In this document: positions 44,634 to 56,904 of the stretch, piece after piece
Layout: each line of letters starts with the position of its first letter
How positions within the stretch are numbered: position 1 is the first letter of the stretch
NCBI RefSeq assembly: GCF_001921215.1
Contig: NZ_MSIF01000012.1
Coordinates: 186,001 to 250,000 of the forward strand
DNA: 64,000 nt
Reading direction: 5' to 3'
Origin: Actinophytocola xinjiangensis
Lineage (GTDB): Bacteria > Actinomycetota > Actinomycetes > Mycobacteriales > Pseudonocardiaceae
Notes under the pieces: model-generated
What the model saw: the letters and a program-made list of their open reading frames with translations, nothing else
What the model was told of the DNA's origin: nothing
Databases searched by the model: none
Program-made: the position numbers and the translations under genes

Positions 44634-45750
44634 TCACCTCGACCGCCCGGTCGACCTCGCCCTCGGTCAGGTCGGCGCGGGCGGTCAGCCGCAGCCGGGA
44701 CACCCCGTCGGGCACCGACGGCGGACGGAAACAGCCCACCCACACCCCGGCCGACCGGCAGTCCTCCGCCCAGCGCAGCGCCGCCTCCGGCGTCGGCGCG
44801 AGCACCGACACCACCGCCGCGGCCGGCTCGGTCGCCCGCAGCCCGGCCGCGCGCAGCCGCTGGGACAGGGCCAGCGCGTTGCCCCGCACCCGGCCCGGCA
44901 GGTCCGGCTCGTCGCGCAGGATGTTCAGCGCGGTCAGCGCGGCGGCCGTGCTCGCCGGCGCCAGACCGGTGTCGAAGATGAAGCTGCGGGCCGAGTCGAC
45001 CAGGTGCTTGATCACCCGCCGGGGCCCGAGCACCGCCCCGCCCTGGGCGCCCAGCGCCTTGGACAGGGTCACCGTGGTCACCACGTCCGGCTCGCCGATC
45101 AGGCCGGCGTCGGCCACCGCGCCCCGCCCGCCCTCACCCAGCACACCGAGGCCGTGGGCGTCGTCGACCACCAACGCGGCCCTGGTCTCCCGGCACGCCG
45201 CGTGCAGCGCGGGCAGCGCCGCCAGGTCGCCGTCGACGGAGAACACCGAGTCGGTGACCATCAGCGCGCGCTCGGTGCGCCGGGTGCGCAGCGCGTGCGC
45301 CGCCGCCGAAGGGTCGCCGTGCGCGACGACCGCGACGTCGGCGCGGGACAGCCGGCAGCCGTCGATCAGCGAGGCGTGCAGGTAGGCGTCGGTGACGATC
45401 GCGCTGCCCTTGCCGGACAGCGCGGTGACCGCGCCCAGGTTGGCGGTGAACCCGGAGGAGAACACCAGCGCCGCCTGCGTCCCGCAGAACGAGGCCAGCT
45501 CGTGCTCCAACTCGGTGTGCGCCTCGATGGTGCCGGTGACCAGCCGCGAGCCGGTCGCGCCCGCGCCCCAGCGCAGGGTCGCCGCGGCCGCCGCCCCGGC
45601 CACCCGCTTGTCCCGGGACAGGCCGAGGTAGTCGTTGCCCGCCAGGTCGAGCAGGTCGGAGTCGGGGCGGCGGGGGCGCAGCGTGCGGGTCAGGCCGGCC
45701 CGCCGCCGCTCGTCGGCGCGGGTGTCCAGCCAGTCGAAAACCGAGGTCAC
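44596..45750 (-). CDS. bioF: 8-amino-7-oxononanoate synthase (biotin synthesis)
   Basis: BioF is a PLP enzyme that joins pimeloyl-thioester and alanine. The 384-residue protein has LAGNDYLGLSRD, GSRLVTGTIEAHTELE, VDDAHGLGVLGEGGRG and the PLP lysine in TVTLSKALGAQGG (Lys231). Related alpha-oxoamine synthases (KBL, ALAS) look alike, so the name is likely rather than certain; no other bio gene is in the window. GTG 45750 is used, seven bases after CAGACT; GTG 45756 is possible. Confidence 0.85.
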   Translation of the reverse strand: MTSVFDWLDTRADERRRAGLTRTLRPRRPDSDLLDLAGNDYLGLSRDKRVAGAAAAATLRWGAGATGSRLVTGTIEAHTELEHELASFCGTQAALVFSSGFTANLGAVTALSGKGSAIVTDAYLHASLIDGCRLSRADVAVVAHGDPSAAAHALRTRRTERALMVTDSVFSVDGDLAALPALHAACRETRAALVVDDAHGLGVLGEGGRGAVADAGLIGEPDVVTTVTLSKALGAQGGAVLGPRRVIKHLVDSARSFIFDTGLAPASTAAALTALNILRDEPDLPGRVRGNALALSQRLRAAGLRATEPAAAVVSVLAPTPEAALRWAEDCRSAGVWVGCFRPPSVPDGVSRLRLTARADLTEGEVDRAVEVITRCAPPRAGAS

Positions 45751-45870
45751 GGGCACGAGTCTGACATTGCGCCGATCGGTCCCGGCTCGAGGCTGGCACA
45801 TCGCGCCGCCGGTAACGGTTCGGCATGATCCTTGCCCGATTTCGCCGAGAGCCGTTACCGTCCGTTCCGG

Positions 45871-45888
45871 ACGTGATCGACGTCACGT
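45871..45888. promoter_or_regulatory. Inverted repeat upstream of the transporter operon
   Basis: ACGTGA and TCACGT flank six bases in the 187-bp gap between bioF and the ABC operon, 50 bp before the first ATPase gene. It could be the operator of a regulator encoded elsewhere. Confidence 0.4.
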
Positions 45889-45937
45889 GCACAGGGTCGG
45901 GGATGGTTCGGGGTCAGGGGCTCATCGCGGAGCGGCC

Positions 45938-46740
<803 letters not shown>

Positions 46741-46753
<13 letters not shown>

Positions 46754-47513
46754 GCCCGCTGCTGGCGGTGGCGGACCTGAGCCTGCGTTTCGGCGGGGTG
46801 ACCGCGCTCGATGGGGTCGGCTTCGAGGTCGCCCGGGGCGAACTGTTCGCGGTGATCGGCCCCAACGGCGCCGGCAAGACCTCGATCCTCAACTGCCTCA
46901 ACGGGGTCTACCGCCCCCAGCGCGGCACGATCACCCTGGCCGGGGAGCGGATCGACGGCCGCTCACCGGCCGCGATCGCCGGGCTGGGGGTGGCCCGCAC
47001 GTTCCAGAACCTCGGCCTGTTCGAGCAGCTGACGCTGGTGGAGAACCTGATGCTGGGCCGCCACCACCTGATGCGCACCGGGATGCTGGCCGGGATGGTC
47101 TGGTGGGGCCGAGCCAAGCGCGAGGAGATCACCCACCGCGCGGCCGTCGAGGAGATCGTCGAGCTGCTGGAGTTGGAGCCCTACCGGCACACGCTGGCCG
47201 GCCTGCTGCCCTACGGCGTGGCCAAGCGCGCCGAGCTCGGCCGGGCGCTGGCGATGGCGCCGACACTGCTGCTGCTCGACGAGCCGGTCGCCGGGATGAA
47301 CGTCGAGGAGACCGAGGACCTGGCGCGGTACCTGGTGGAGGTCCGCCGCGAGCTGGGCGTGGCGATGATCCTCGTCGAGCACGACATGCGACTGGTGATG
47401 GACCTGGCCGACCGGGTGCTGGCGCTGGACTTCGGCGTGCCGGTCGCCACCGGCACCCCGGCCGACATCCAGCGCGACCCGAAGGTGATCGAGGCCTACC
47501 TCGGGGGTGGCGT

Positions 47514-47517
<4 letters not shown>
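46741..47517 (+). CDS. livG: Branched-chain-type ABC transporter ATPase (LivG-like)
   Basis: The 258-residue ATPase has Walker [16 protein letters not shown], the Q-loop [10 protein letters not shown], a degenerate signature [17 protein letters not shown], Walker [12 protein letters not shown] and the switch [18 protein letters not shown]. NxEE at the LivG position ([10 protein letters not shown]) is typical. The ATG lies 13 bases inside livF and the stop overlaps the next gene as GTGA. Confidence 0.93.
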
Positions 47518-49336
<1,819 letters not shown>

Positions 49337-49340
<4 letters not shown>

Positions 49341-50233
49341 ACGCCCTGCTCACCAACGTGTTCGCCGGGCTGGCGCTCGGGTCGACCTACGCCCTGGTGG
49401 CCCTGGGCTTCGTGGTGATCTTCAAGTCCACCGGGGTGATCAACTTCGCTCAGGGCGGCCTGCTGGCCCTTGGCGCCTACCTCGGCTACACCTTCGCCGG
49501 CGACCTCGCCCTGGCCTTCGGCGTCGCGGTCGTGCTGGCCTGCCTGGCCGCCGCGGTCGCCGGCGCCAGCGTGGAACGGTTGGTACTGCGGCGAATGGTC
49601 GGCCAGCCGCCGTTCGCGGTGATCATGATCACCATCGGGCTGCTGTTCGTCATCGAGCCGCTGATCACCGCGATCTGGGGCTTCCACACCCTCAACGTCC
49701 CCAACCCGTGGAACATCCGGACCGTCGAGATCGGCGGGCTGGTGCTCGGCGTACGGGACCTGTGGACGATCGGGCTGACCGCCGTGGTCGTCGTCGGCTT
49801 CTTCCTGTTCTTCCGGTACACCGCCTTCGGCCTGGCCATGCGGGCCACCGCGTTCGACCCGGAGGCCGCGCTGGCGCAGGGGATCAGCGCGCGCCGGGTG
49901 TACGCGGTGTCCTGGGCGATCGCCGCCGCGCTGGCCGCGCTCGCCGGGATCACGCTGGCCGCCGGGCCGGGCGGGCTGTCGCCGTCGATCAGCTTCATCG
50001 CGCTGGCCGCGTTCCCGGCGATGATCCTCGGCGGGCTGGACTCCCCGTCCGGCGCGGTGCTCGGCGGCCTGATCATCGGCCTGGCCGAGGCGCTCACCCG
50101 GGGCTACCAGGACCAGCTGTTCTCCTGGGCCGGCTCGAACGTGTCGGTGATCGTGCCCTACGTCCTGATGATCGTCATCCTGCTGATCCGGCCCTACGGG
50201 CTGCTGGGAACCAAGGACGTGAGGCGGATCTGA
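49337..50233 (+). CDS. livH: Branched-chain-type ABC transporter permease (LivH-like)
   Basis: The 298-residue permease has about eight membrane helices. Family marks are GSTYALVALGFVVIFKSTGV, INFAQGGLLALGAYLGY, the loop RATAFDPEAALAQGISARRV and FPAMILGGLDSPSGAVLGGL. The ATG overlaps the synthetase stop, and the final A of its TGA is the A of the livM ATG. Confidence 0.94.
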
Positions 50234-51339
50234 TGGCACGGGCCGTGAAACCGCACCGCAACCTCGTCCTGGACTACTCCCAGGACCTCCGGTTGTTCGG
50301 TACCCCGTTGGCGCGCACCGGACTCGGGCTGATGCTGGTCACCCTGCTCGTGCTGCCGACCGTGGTCCAGGACGACTTCTGGCTGTCGGTGCTGATCTAC
50401 TCCGGGATCACCGCGATCGGCGCGATCGGGCTGAACCTGCTGACCGGCTACTGCGGACAGATCTCGCTCGGGCACGCGTTCTTCATCGGCGCCGGCGCCT
50501 ACTGCGCGGCACTGGCCGGCGGCCGGGCCGGGTTGCCGCTGCCGCTGTGGCTGCTGGTCTCGGCGCTGGTCGGTGCGGTGCTCGGCGGCCTGATCGGGCC
50601 GTTCGCGCTGCGGCTGCGCGGGCACTACCTGGCGATCATCACCCTCGGGCTGGTGTTCATCGGCGAGCACCTGTGGCGCAACCTGCGCGAGGTCACCGGC
50701 GGCAACAACGGCACCTCGGTCCTCGCCCAGGCCACCATCGGCCCGGTCGACCTCGGCGCGCTGGAACTGGCGGGGGAGAGCTACTCGCGCAACCAGGGCT
50801 GGTTCTGGCTGGTGTGGGTGCTGGTGGCGGTGATCGCGTTGCTGGCCAAGAACATCGCGCGCACCCGGCCCGGCCGCGCGTTGCGCGCGGTCCGCGACCA
50901 CGACCAGGCCGCCGAGGTGATCGGCGTGCGCGCCGGCCGGTACAAGGTCGGCGCGTTCATGGTCTCCAGTGCGATCGCGGCGGTGGCCGGCGCGCTGTTC
51001 GGCGCCTACCAGCAGCACGTCACGCCGGACGAGTGGACCCTGCTGCTGTCGATCCAGTACATCGCGATCATCATCGTCGGTGGGCTGGGCACGGTGTTCG
51101 GCTCGATCCTGGGCGCGGTGTTCGTCGGCGCGCTGCCGGCGCTGATCGAGGAGTACTCCGAGTACATCCCCGGGGTGGCCGACTCGGCCGGCGGTGACGG
51201 GTTCATCAGCGTGTTCGCGCTCAACCAGGCCATCTTCGGGCTGCTGATCGTGGTGTTCCTGGTCTTCGAACCCCGGGGGCTGGCCGGCATCTGGTTCCGG
51301 GTCAGGGCCTACTTCAGGACCTGGCCCTTCTCCTACTGA
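50233..51339 (+). CDS. livM: Branched-chain-type ABC transporter permease (LivM-like)
   Basis: The 368-residue permease has about nine helices. Family marks are GAIGLNLLTGYCGQISLGHA, LRLRGHYLAIITLGL, the coupling loop RAVRDHDQAAEVIGVRAGRY and YIAIIIVGGLGTVFGSILGA. An insertion of about 40 residues (VTGGNNGTSVLAQATIGPVD onward) before the fifth helix is common in LivM. It is coupled to livH by TGATG. Confidence 0.94.
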   Translation: MARAVKPHRNLVLDYSQDLRLFGTPLARTGLGLMLVTLLVLPTVVQDDFWLSVLIYSGITAIGAIGLNLLTGYCGQISLGHAFFIGAGAYCAALAGGRAGLPLPLWLLVSALVGAVLGGLIGPFALRLRGHYLAIITLGLVFIGEHLWRNLREVTGGNNGTSVLAQATIGPVDLGALELAGESYSRNQGWFWLVWVLVAVIALLAKNIARTRPGRALRAVRDHDQAAEVIGVRAGRYKVGAFMVSSAIAAVAGALFGAYQQHVTPDEWTLLLSIQYIAIIIVGGLGTVFGSILGAVFVGALPALIEEYSEYIPGVADSAGGDGFISVFALNQAIFGLLIVVFLVFEPRGLAGIWFRVRAYFRTWPFSY

Positions 51340-51357
51340 ACGCTTGGAGGCGTCGAC

Positions 51358-52638
51358 ATGCGGACGAGGTGGCGGGGGCTGGCGGCCGGGTTCACCGGCC
51401 TGGTGTTGGTGGTGAGCGCCTGCGGCGGCGCGGGGCAGGACGACGACGGGGGCGGCGGCCAGGCGGGGGAGCCGGTGCCCACCACCGGCTTCGACGGCAC
51501 GACCATCAAGCTCGGTGTGCTGACCCCGCTGTCCGGGACGGTCGCGGTGATCGGCCAGCCGCTGACCGCCGGCAACGAGGTGTGGTTCGAGGCGCTCAAC
51601 GCCCAGGGCGGCGTCGCCGGCAGGTACCCGGTGGAGCTGGTGCAGGAGGACACCCAGTACCAGCCGGACGTCGCCGTGCAGCGGTACAACAAGATCAAGG
51701 GTGACGTGGTGGCGTTCACCCAGGTCCTGGGGACCGCGCCGACGCTGGCCGTGCTGCCCCAACTGCGCACCGACCGGATCCTGGCGGCGCCGGCGTCGCT
51801 GGACGCGTTGTGGGTGCGGGAGGAGAACCTGCTGCCGGTCGGCGCGCCGTACCAGGTGCAGGCGATCAACGCGATGGACTACTGGTTCGCCGACGGCGGC
51901 GGGTCCACCAGCGACCGGATCTGCACGATGATCCAGGACGACGTGTACGGCGAGGCCGGCCAGCAGGGCATCGACTTCGCCGCCGACAAGTACGGGTTCT
52001 CGGTCACCAACACGCAGAAGTTCAAGGTGGGTACGGAGAACTACGCCGGGCAGATCGGCGCGCTGGCCGGCGCGGGCTGTCAGGTCGTGTTCCTGGTGGC
52101 GACCCCGTCGGACGCCGCGCGGATCTGGGGGACCGCCGCCCAGGCCCGGTTCGCGCCGCAGTGGTTCGGCCAGTCGCCCAGCTACACCGGGGCGCTGGCG
52201 CAGTCGGCGATCGCGCCCTACCTCCAGCAGTCGGTGCTGATCGTGGCCGAGGGCACGGAGTGGGGCGACGAGTCGGTGCCCGGCATGAAGCGGATGGTCG
52301 CCGACCTGGAGGCGCACGCGCCCGACGAGCCGCCGGACTACTACTTCGCGTTCGGCTACAACCAGGGCCGGGCGATGACCGAGGTGCTGGAGAAGGCGGT
52401 CGAGCTGGGTGACCTGTCCCGCGACGGGATCCTGGAGGCTTCCCGCCAGCTCGGTACGGTCGGTTTCGACGGTCTCACCGGCGACTACCGCTACGGGCCG
52501 GCCGCCGAGCGGAATCCGCCCAGGTCGACGACCATCTTCCGGGTCGACCCGAGCAAGCCGTTCGGCCTGGCCACGGTGGCCTACCTGCTGGAGTCGGAGG
52601 CGGCCCGGCAGTACGAGTTCAAGAAGGCCGATCTCTGA
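51358..52638 (+). CDS. ABC transporter substrate-binding lipoprotein
   Basis: The 426-residue protein has a lipobox, LVLVVSACGG, and a Gly/Asp-rich linker, then a type I periplasmic binding fold (Peripla_BP_6): TIKLGVLTPLSGTVAVIGQP, FTQVLGTAPTLAVLPQL and MIQDDVYGEAGQQGIDFAA. It delivers the substrate to LivHM. GGAGG lies 11 bases before the ATG. Binding residues differ enough from LivJ that the ligand may not be an amino acid, but that is inference. Confidence 0.92.
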   Translation: MRTRWRGLAAGFTGLVLVVSACGGAGQDDDGGGGQAGEPVPTTGFDGTTIKLGVLTPLSGTVAVIGQPLTAGNEVWFEALNAQGGVAGRYPVELVQEDTQYQPDVAVQRYNKIKGDVVAFTQVLGTAPTLAVLPQLRTDRILAAPASLDALWVREENLLPVGAPYQVQAINAMDYWFADGGGSTSDRICTMIQDDVYGEAGQQGIDFAADKYGFSVTNTQKFKVGTENYAGQIGALAGAGCQVVFLVATPSDAARIWGTAAQARFAPQWFGQSPSYTGALAQSAIAPYLQQSVLIVAEGTEWGDESVPGMKRMVADLEAHAPDEPPDYYFAFGYNQGRAMTEVLEKAVELGDLSRDGILEASRQLGTVGFDGLTGDYRYGPAAERNPPRSTTIFRVDPSKPFGLATVAYLLESEAARQYEFKKADL

Positions 52639-52697
52639 TACTGATTACTTGGAAATTTTCCCCCACCGATCCTTTCGGGCATGGTCGAATTGGTCGC

Positions 52698-53954
52698 ATG
52701 ACGGCAACCGTGACCGTGGTCGGCGTGAACGGGCACAACCTCCCGCCAGGGGTGGAATCCGCCATCGCCGCCGCCAGGCTCGTCGTCGGCAGCCGCCCGG
52801 CGCTCCAGCGCTGGTCGGCCACCGCACGAGCCGCCGGCGGCGGCAGCGCGGCGATCCACGACCAGCCGCGCACCATCGAACTGACCACGCCCGACGTGAT
52901 CCCCGACCCCACGCTCGCCGAGCTCGCCGCCGCCGTCGAGGCCGACGAACCGGTCGTCGTGCTGGTCGCCGGCGACCCCGGCTACTTCGGCGTGCTGCGC
53001 GCGCTGCGTGGCCACCGCCTGCCGACCGTGTGCTGGCCGTCGGTGTCCTACCTGCAGCGGGTCGCCGCCATGATCCAGCGGCCGTGGGACGACGTCACCG
53101 TCGTCAACGCCGGCGACGGCGGCCTACGCCGCGCGGTCAACCTGTGCCGCGCCCGGCCCGCGGTGTGCGTCTACACCGCGCCCGGCGCCGGCCCGGCCGA
53201 ACTCGGCACCGAACTGGTCGGCTGGCGCCGCACGCTGGTCGTCGTCGAGGACCCCGGCGGGCCGGCCGAACGGCTCTCGATCGTCGACCCGGCCGAGGCC
53301 ACCGCCCGCACCTGGGGCGAACCGGCCGTCGTGCTCTGCCTCGCGGACCTCGACCAGGTCGGCACCGCCGGCTGGCTCGCCGGCGGCGAACCGGTGCCAC
53401 CGGCCAACGGCTGGGCGCTGCCCCAGGACGAGTTCACCCACCGCGAGGGCTTCGGCAGCCAACCCGAGCTGCGCGCGCTGGCCCTGGCCAGGCTCGCGCC
53501 CCGCCCGGGAACACTGGTGTGGGACGTCGCCGCCGGCTCCGGCGCGCTGGGGGTGGAGGCCGCCCGACTGGGCGCGGCGGTGATCGCCGTCGAGCACGAC
53601 CCCGGCCTGTGCGTGCGGATCATGGCCAACGCCAAGCGCTACGGCGTGGACGTGCGCCTGGTGGACGGCCAGGCCCCCGAGTCGCTGGCGGGGCTGCCCC
53701 GGCCGGACGCGGTGTTCGTGGCCACCACCAGACCCGACGTGCTGGCGGCCTGCGCGGGCGCCGGCGCGCACCGGATCGTCGTCGAGGTCCGCGACTTCGG
53801 CGGCATCGGCCCGGCCCGCGACGTGCTCGCCGACGCCGGCTACACCGTTGATGGACGGCTGCTGTTCGCCGCGCCGATCGAGGGCCTCGCCAGGGGATCG
53901 GCCGGCATCGAACAGGCCGCCTCGACCCTGCTGCTGTGGGGAACCCGCCGCTGA
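52698..53954 (+). CDS. cobL: Precorrin-6Y C5,15-methyltransferase (decarboxylating)
   Basis: CobL methylates C5 and C15 and removes a carboxyl in the corrin ring. The 418-residue protein fuses a CbiE-like half (VTVVGVNGHNLPPGVESAIA, VVVLVAGDPGYFGVLRALRG) and a CbiT-like half from about residue 245 (PGTLVWDVAAGSGALGVEAA, VIAVEHDPGLCVRIMANAKR). At the junction the usual TKREVRA-like motif is replaced by FGSQPELRALALARL. No other cobalamin gene is adjacent; cobQ and cysG lie elsewhere in the window. Confidence 0.85.
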   Translation: MTATVTVVGVNGHNLPPGVESAIAAARLVVGSRPALQRWSATARAAGGGSAAIHDQPRTIELTTPDVIPDPTLAELAAAVEADEPVVVLVAGDPGYFGVLRALRGHRLPTVCWPSVSYLQRVAAMIQRPWDDVTVVNAGDGGLRRAVNLCRARPAVCVYTAPGAGPAELGTELVGWRRTLVVVEDPGGPAERLSIVDPAEATARTWGEPAVVLCLADLDQVGTAGWLAGGEPVPPANGWALPQDEFTHREGFGSQPELRALALARLAPRPGTLVWDVAAGSGALGVEAARLGAAVIAVEHDPGLCVRIMANAKRYGVDVRLVDGQAPESLAGLPRPDAVFVATTRPDVLAACAGAGAHRIVVEVRDFGGIGPARDVLADAGYTVDGRLLFAAPIEGLARGSAGIEQAASTLLLWGTRR

Positions 53955-54181
53955 ACCGACCCGGTTGTTCCTGACCGTCACAGGCTGTTGGTGGTGAAGT
54001 TCAGCCGATCGTCTGATGGTCGTTCACGTTCGTGTTTGCCCTGGTCGTAGCGCGAAAACCGACGCAACTACCCCGATCGGACTACTACGAACGGGCGTTG
54101 TGGCTAGTGGTGAGCGCCTTGTAGCCATGAGTCAACCCGTGAGGACTCGCGCTCGCGGGAGCGAACAAGGGAGAAGAGACT

Positions 54182-55006
54182 ATGGCTGAGGCAAGGCGCC
54201 TACGCCGCCTGGTCGGGGTTGCCACAGCGGTTCTCGCGTCGGTTCTCGCGTCGGTCGGAATGTCGGCCATGTCGACCGCGAGCGCGGACGACGTACCGGA
54301 CACCGTGCAGCCGTTGATCATCGGTGGCGAGGAGACCACCACCGAGGAAAACCCGTTCGTGGTCGCACTGACCACGCCGGACGGGTTCCAGTTCTGCGGC
54401 GGCACGATCGTCGCACCGACGAAGGTGCTCACGGCCGCGCACTGCACCGAGGGAACGGACCCGGCCGAGATCCAGGTGGTCGCCGGCCGCACCGATCTCA
54501 CCGGCGACGCGGGCACGGTCGCCGGCGTGACCGACATCTGGATCCACCCGGAGTGGGACTCCGCGGCGCTGACCAACGACGCCTCGGTGCTCACCCTGGA
54601 CGCCAGCCTCACCGAGACGCCGATCGCGCTGGCCTCCCCGGAGGACACCGACCTGTACCGGGAAGGCGCCGACTCGACGGTCTTCGGCTGGGGCGTGACC
54701 GACACCGGCTCGCCCTCCGACACCCTGCGCAAGGTCACGATCCCGGTGACCGCCGACGACACCTGCGGTGAGTCCTACCCGGACTCGTTCGTCGCCGAGT
54801 CGATGGTCTGCGCCGGGCTGCCCGAGGGCGGCAAGGACAGCTGCCAGGGTGACTCCGGTGGCCCGCTGGAGGGCGTCGCCGCCGACGGCACCCGCAAGCT
54901 GATCGGCATCGTGTCGTGGGGCCAGGGCTGCGCCGAGGCCGGCTACTACGGCGTGTACGGCCGGGTCGCGGCCTTCCACGACCTGATCCAGGAGCAGATC
55001 GGCTGA
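54182..55006 (+). CDS. Second secreted trypsin-like serine protease (S1)
   Basis: The 274-residue exported protease has a signal peptide (to about TASA), a short propeptide and a mature start at IIGGEETTTEENPF. The triad is His87 (TAAHC), Asp133 (TNDASVLTL) and Ser225 (CQGDSGGPL), with Asp219 in GGKDSCQGDSGG setting Arg/Lys specificity. Unlike most trypsins the residue before the mature start is Leu, not Arg, so activation may differ. A 12-bp direct repeat lies in the signal-peptide codons (VLAS twice). About 225 non-coding bases precede it. Confidence 0.93.
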   Translation: MAEARRLRRLVGVATAVLASVLASVGMSAMSTASADDVPDTVQPLIIGGEETTTEENPFVVALTTPDGFQFCGGTIVAPTKVLTAAHCTEGTDPAEIQVVAGRTDLTGDAGTVAGVTDIWIHPEWDSAALTNDASVLTLDASLTETPIALASPEDTDLYREGADSTVFGWGVTDTGSPSDTLRKVTIPVTADDTCGESYPDSFVAESMVCAGLPEGGKDSCQGDSGGPLEGVAADGTRKLIGIVSWGQGCAEAGYYGVYGRVAAFHDLIQEQIG

Positions 55007-55020
55007 CACCGCCGCGTCCT

Positions 55021-55059
55021 GCCGGGGCCGTTCCCGTTCGCGGGGGCGGCCCTGTCGGC
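55021..55059. terminator. Imperfect bidirectional terminator
   Basis: GCCGGGGCCGTTCCCG pairs with CGGGGGCGGCCCTGTCGGC with a short bulge, between the trypsin stop and the convergent thioredoxin-like gene. Confidence 0.5.
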
Positions 55060-55062
55060 TGC

Positions 55063-55614
55063 CTAGGCCCACTTGACCGAGCAGCCGACGCTGGGCAGCT
55101 GACCGACCTCGACCGGCTCCCCGGCGACCACCGAGGCGACGGCCGCGTCCAGCTCGTCGCCGGTGACCGGGACGCCGTTGCCGGGGCGGGCGGCGTCGAA
55201 CCGGCCCCGGTAGACCAGCCGGCGGCCGGCGTCGTAGAGGAAGAAGTCCGGGGTGCACACCGCGCCGTAGGCGCGCGCCACGACCTGCTCGGGGTCGGCG
55301 AGATACGGGAACGTCCAGCGCCAGGCCGCGGCCCGCTCGGCCATCCGCGCGGGCAGCTCGTCGGGGTAGGCGTGCGGGTCGTTGGGGTTGATCCCGGCGA
55401 CGCCGAGGCCCTGCTGGCGCCAGCGGGCGGCGGCCGCGCCGAACGGGACGGCGATGTGCCGCACGAACGGGCAGTGGTTGCACAGGAAGGCGACCAGCGT
55501 GCCGCGCGGGCCGGCGACCCGGTCCAGGGTCCAGGTCACCCCCTCCGGGTCGGGCAGCGCGAAGGCCGGTGCCTCGGTGCCCAGCGGGACCATGCTGGAG
55601 TTCAACGCGACCAT
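55063..55614 (-). CDS. Thioredoxin-like AhpC/TSA family protein
   Basis: The 183-residue thioredoxin-fold protein has the motif TLVAFLCNHCPFVRHIAVPF (Cys45, Cys48) and AVCTPDFFLYDAGRRLVYRG. The NHCPFV variety of redoxin is widespread but its substrate is unclear. The ATG at 55614 lies six bases after TACGGT on the minus strand, a leaderless arrangement; ATG 55593 is internal. It is divergent from cysG. Confidence 0.88.
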   Translation of the reverse strand: MVALNSSMVPLGTEAPAFALPDPEGVTWTLDRVAGPRGTLVAFLCNHCPFVRHIAVPFGAAAARWRQQGLGVAGINPNDPHAYPDELPARMAERAAAWRWTFPYLADPEQVVARAYGAVCTPDFFLYDAGRRLVYRGRFDAARPGNGVPVTGDELDAAVASVVAGEPVEVGQLPSVGCSVKWA

Positions 55615-55653
55615 GTGCCGACCGTACCGGGCCGGCCGGGCATGCTGGTGACC
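55615..55653. promoter_or_regulatory. Back-to-back leaderless promoters
   Basis: On the minus strand TACGGT (55621-55626) stands six bases before the thioredoxin-like ATG. On the plus strand CATGCT (55641-55646) stands seven bases before the cysG ATG. Only 39 bp separate the two start codons, so the -35 zones lie inside each other's genes. Confidence 0.5.
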
Positions 55654-56886
55654 ATGACGGAGCTGCACTACCTGGCCGGACTCGACCTGGCCGGCCGCCG
55701 TGTCGTGGTGGTCGGCGGCGGGACGGTGGCCGCGCGCCGGCTGCCGCGACTGGTGGAGTCGGGCGCGGCGGTCGAGGTGATCTCGCCGGACGCCACGCCC
55801 GCCGTGGTCGGCCTGGCCGACGGCGGAGCGCTGGTCTGGCACCAGCGCCCCTACGCCGAGGGCGACCTCGACGGCGCCTGGTACGTGCTGTGCTGCACGT
55901 CCGCGCCGGAGGTGAACGAGGCCGTGTCGGCCGAGGCGCAGGCCCGGCGGGTGTTCTGCGTGCGCGCGGACGCCGGCTCGGCCGGCAGCGCGGTGACCCC
56001 GGCGACCGGCAACCACGACGGCCTGCTGGTCGGCGTGCTGGCCGGCGGCGCGCACCGCCGGTCGGCGACCGTGCGGGACGGGCTGTTGCTGGCGCTGCGC
56101 ACCGGCGCGGTGTCGGCGTCGGTGCCGGCCGCCGCGCGCCCGACCGGGGTGGCGCTGGTCGGCGGCGGGCCGGGCGACCCGGACCTGATCACCGTGCGCG
56201 GCCGGCAGCTGCTGTCGGTGGCCGACGTGGTGATCGCCGACCGGCTGGCGCCGGGGTCGCTGCTCGACGAGCTGCCGCCGGGCGTCGAGGTGGTCGACGC
56301 GGCGAAGATCCCCTACGGGCGGGCGGCGTCCCAGGACGCGATCAACGCGCTGCTGGTCGACCACGCGCGTGCCGGCCGGTTCGTCGTCCGGCTCAAGGGC
56401 GGTGACCCGTTCGTGTTCGGCCGGGGCTTCGAGGAGGTCCTGGCGTGCGCGGCGGCCGGTGTACCGGTGACCGTGGTGCCCGGGGTGACCTCGGCGTTCG
56501 CCGTGCCGGCGGTGGCCGGGGTGCCGGTGACCCACCGCGGGGTGGCGCACGAGGTGGTGGTGGTCTCCGGGCACCTGCCGCCGGGCCACCCGGAGTCCCT
56601 TGTGGACTGGCCGGCCCTGGCGGCGCTGCGCGGAACACTGGTGCTGATGATGGCCGTGGAACGCGCGCCCGCGTTCGCCGAGGTCCTGATGGCCGGCGGA
56701 CGCGCACCGGACACGCCGGCGGCGATCGTCCAGGAAGGCACCACCCGGGCCCAGCGCGTCGTCCGGTCCACGTTGTCCACCCTGGCCGACGACGTCGCGG
56801 CCCAGGGCATTCGCCCACCGGCGGTGATCGTGGTCGGCCCGGTGGCGGCACTGTCGGTCAGCCACGCCTCGTCGCCACCGGCCTGA
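55654..56886 (+). CDS. cysG: Fused precorrin-2 dehydrogenase / uroporphyrinogen-III C-methyltransferase
   Basis: The 410-residue protein makes precorrin-2 and sirohydrochlorin for siroheme or cobalamin. The N-terminal NAD-binding half shows AGRRVVVVGGGTVAARRLPR (about 13-32). The C-terminal SUMT half (from about 165) shows VALVGGGPGDPDLITVRGRQ, IPYGRAASQDAINALLVDHA and RLKGGDPFVFGRGFEEVLAC. ATG at 55654 is supported by the -10 box; ATG 55642 is an alternative. Confidence 0.94.
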   Translation: MTELHYLAGLDLAGRRVVVVGGGTVAARRLPRLVESGAAVEVISPDATPAVVGLADGGALVWHQRPYAEGDLDGAWYVLCCTSAPEVNEAVSAEAQARRVFCVRADAGSAGSAVTPATGNHDGLLVGVLAGGAHRRSATVRDGLLLALRTGAVSASVPAAARPTGVALVGGGPGDPDLITVRGRQLLSVADVVIADRLAPGSLLDELPPGVEVVDAAKIPYGRAASQDAINALLVDHARAGRFVVRLKGGDPFVFGRGFEEVLACAAAGVPVTVVPGVTSAFAVPAVAGVPVTHRGVAHEVVVVSGHLPPGHPESLVDWPALAALRGTLVLMMAVERAPAFAEVLMAGGRAPDTPAAIVQEGTTRAQRVVRSTLSTLADDVAAQGIRPPAVIVVGPVAALSVSHASSPPA

Positions 56887-56904
56887 CGGTCACGCTGACG
56901 ACGA

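Noticed and set aside
50194-52317. 707-codon open frame on the minus strand
   Set aside because: It lies opposite livM and the binding-protein gene and is a composition artefact.
53955-54181. Small gene upstream of the second trypsin
   Set aside because: No frame with a ribosome site and sensible product was found. The region is best read as promoter and leader.
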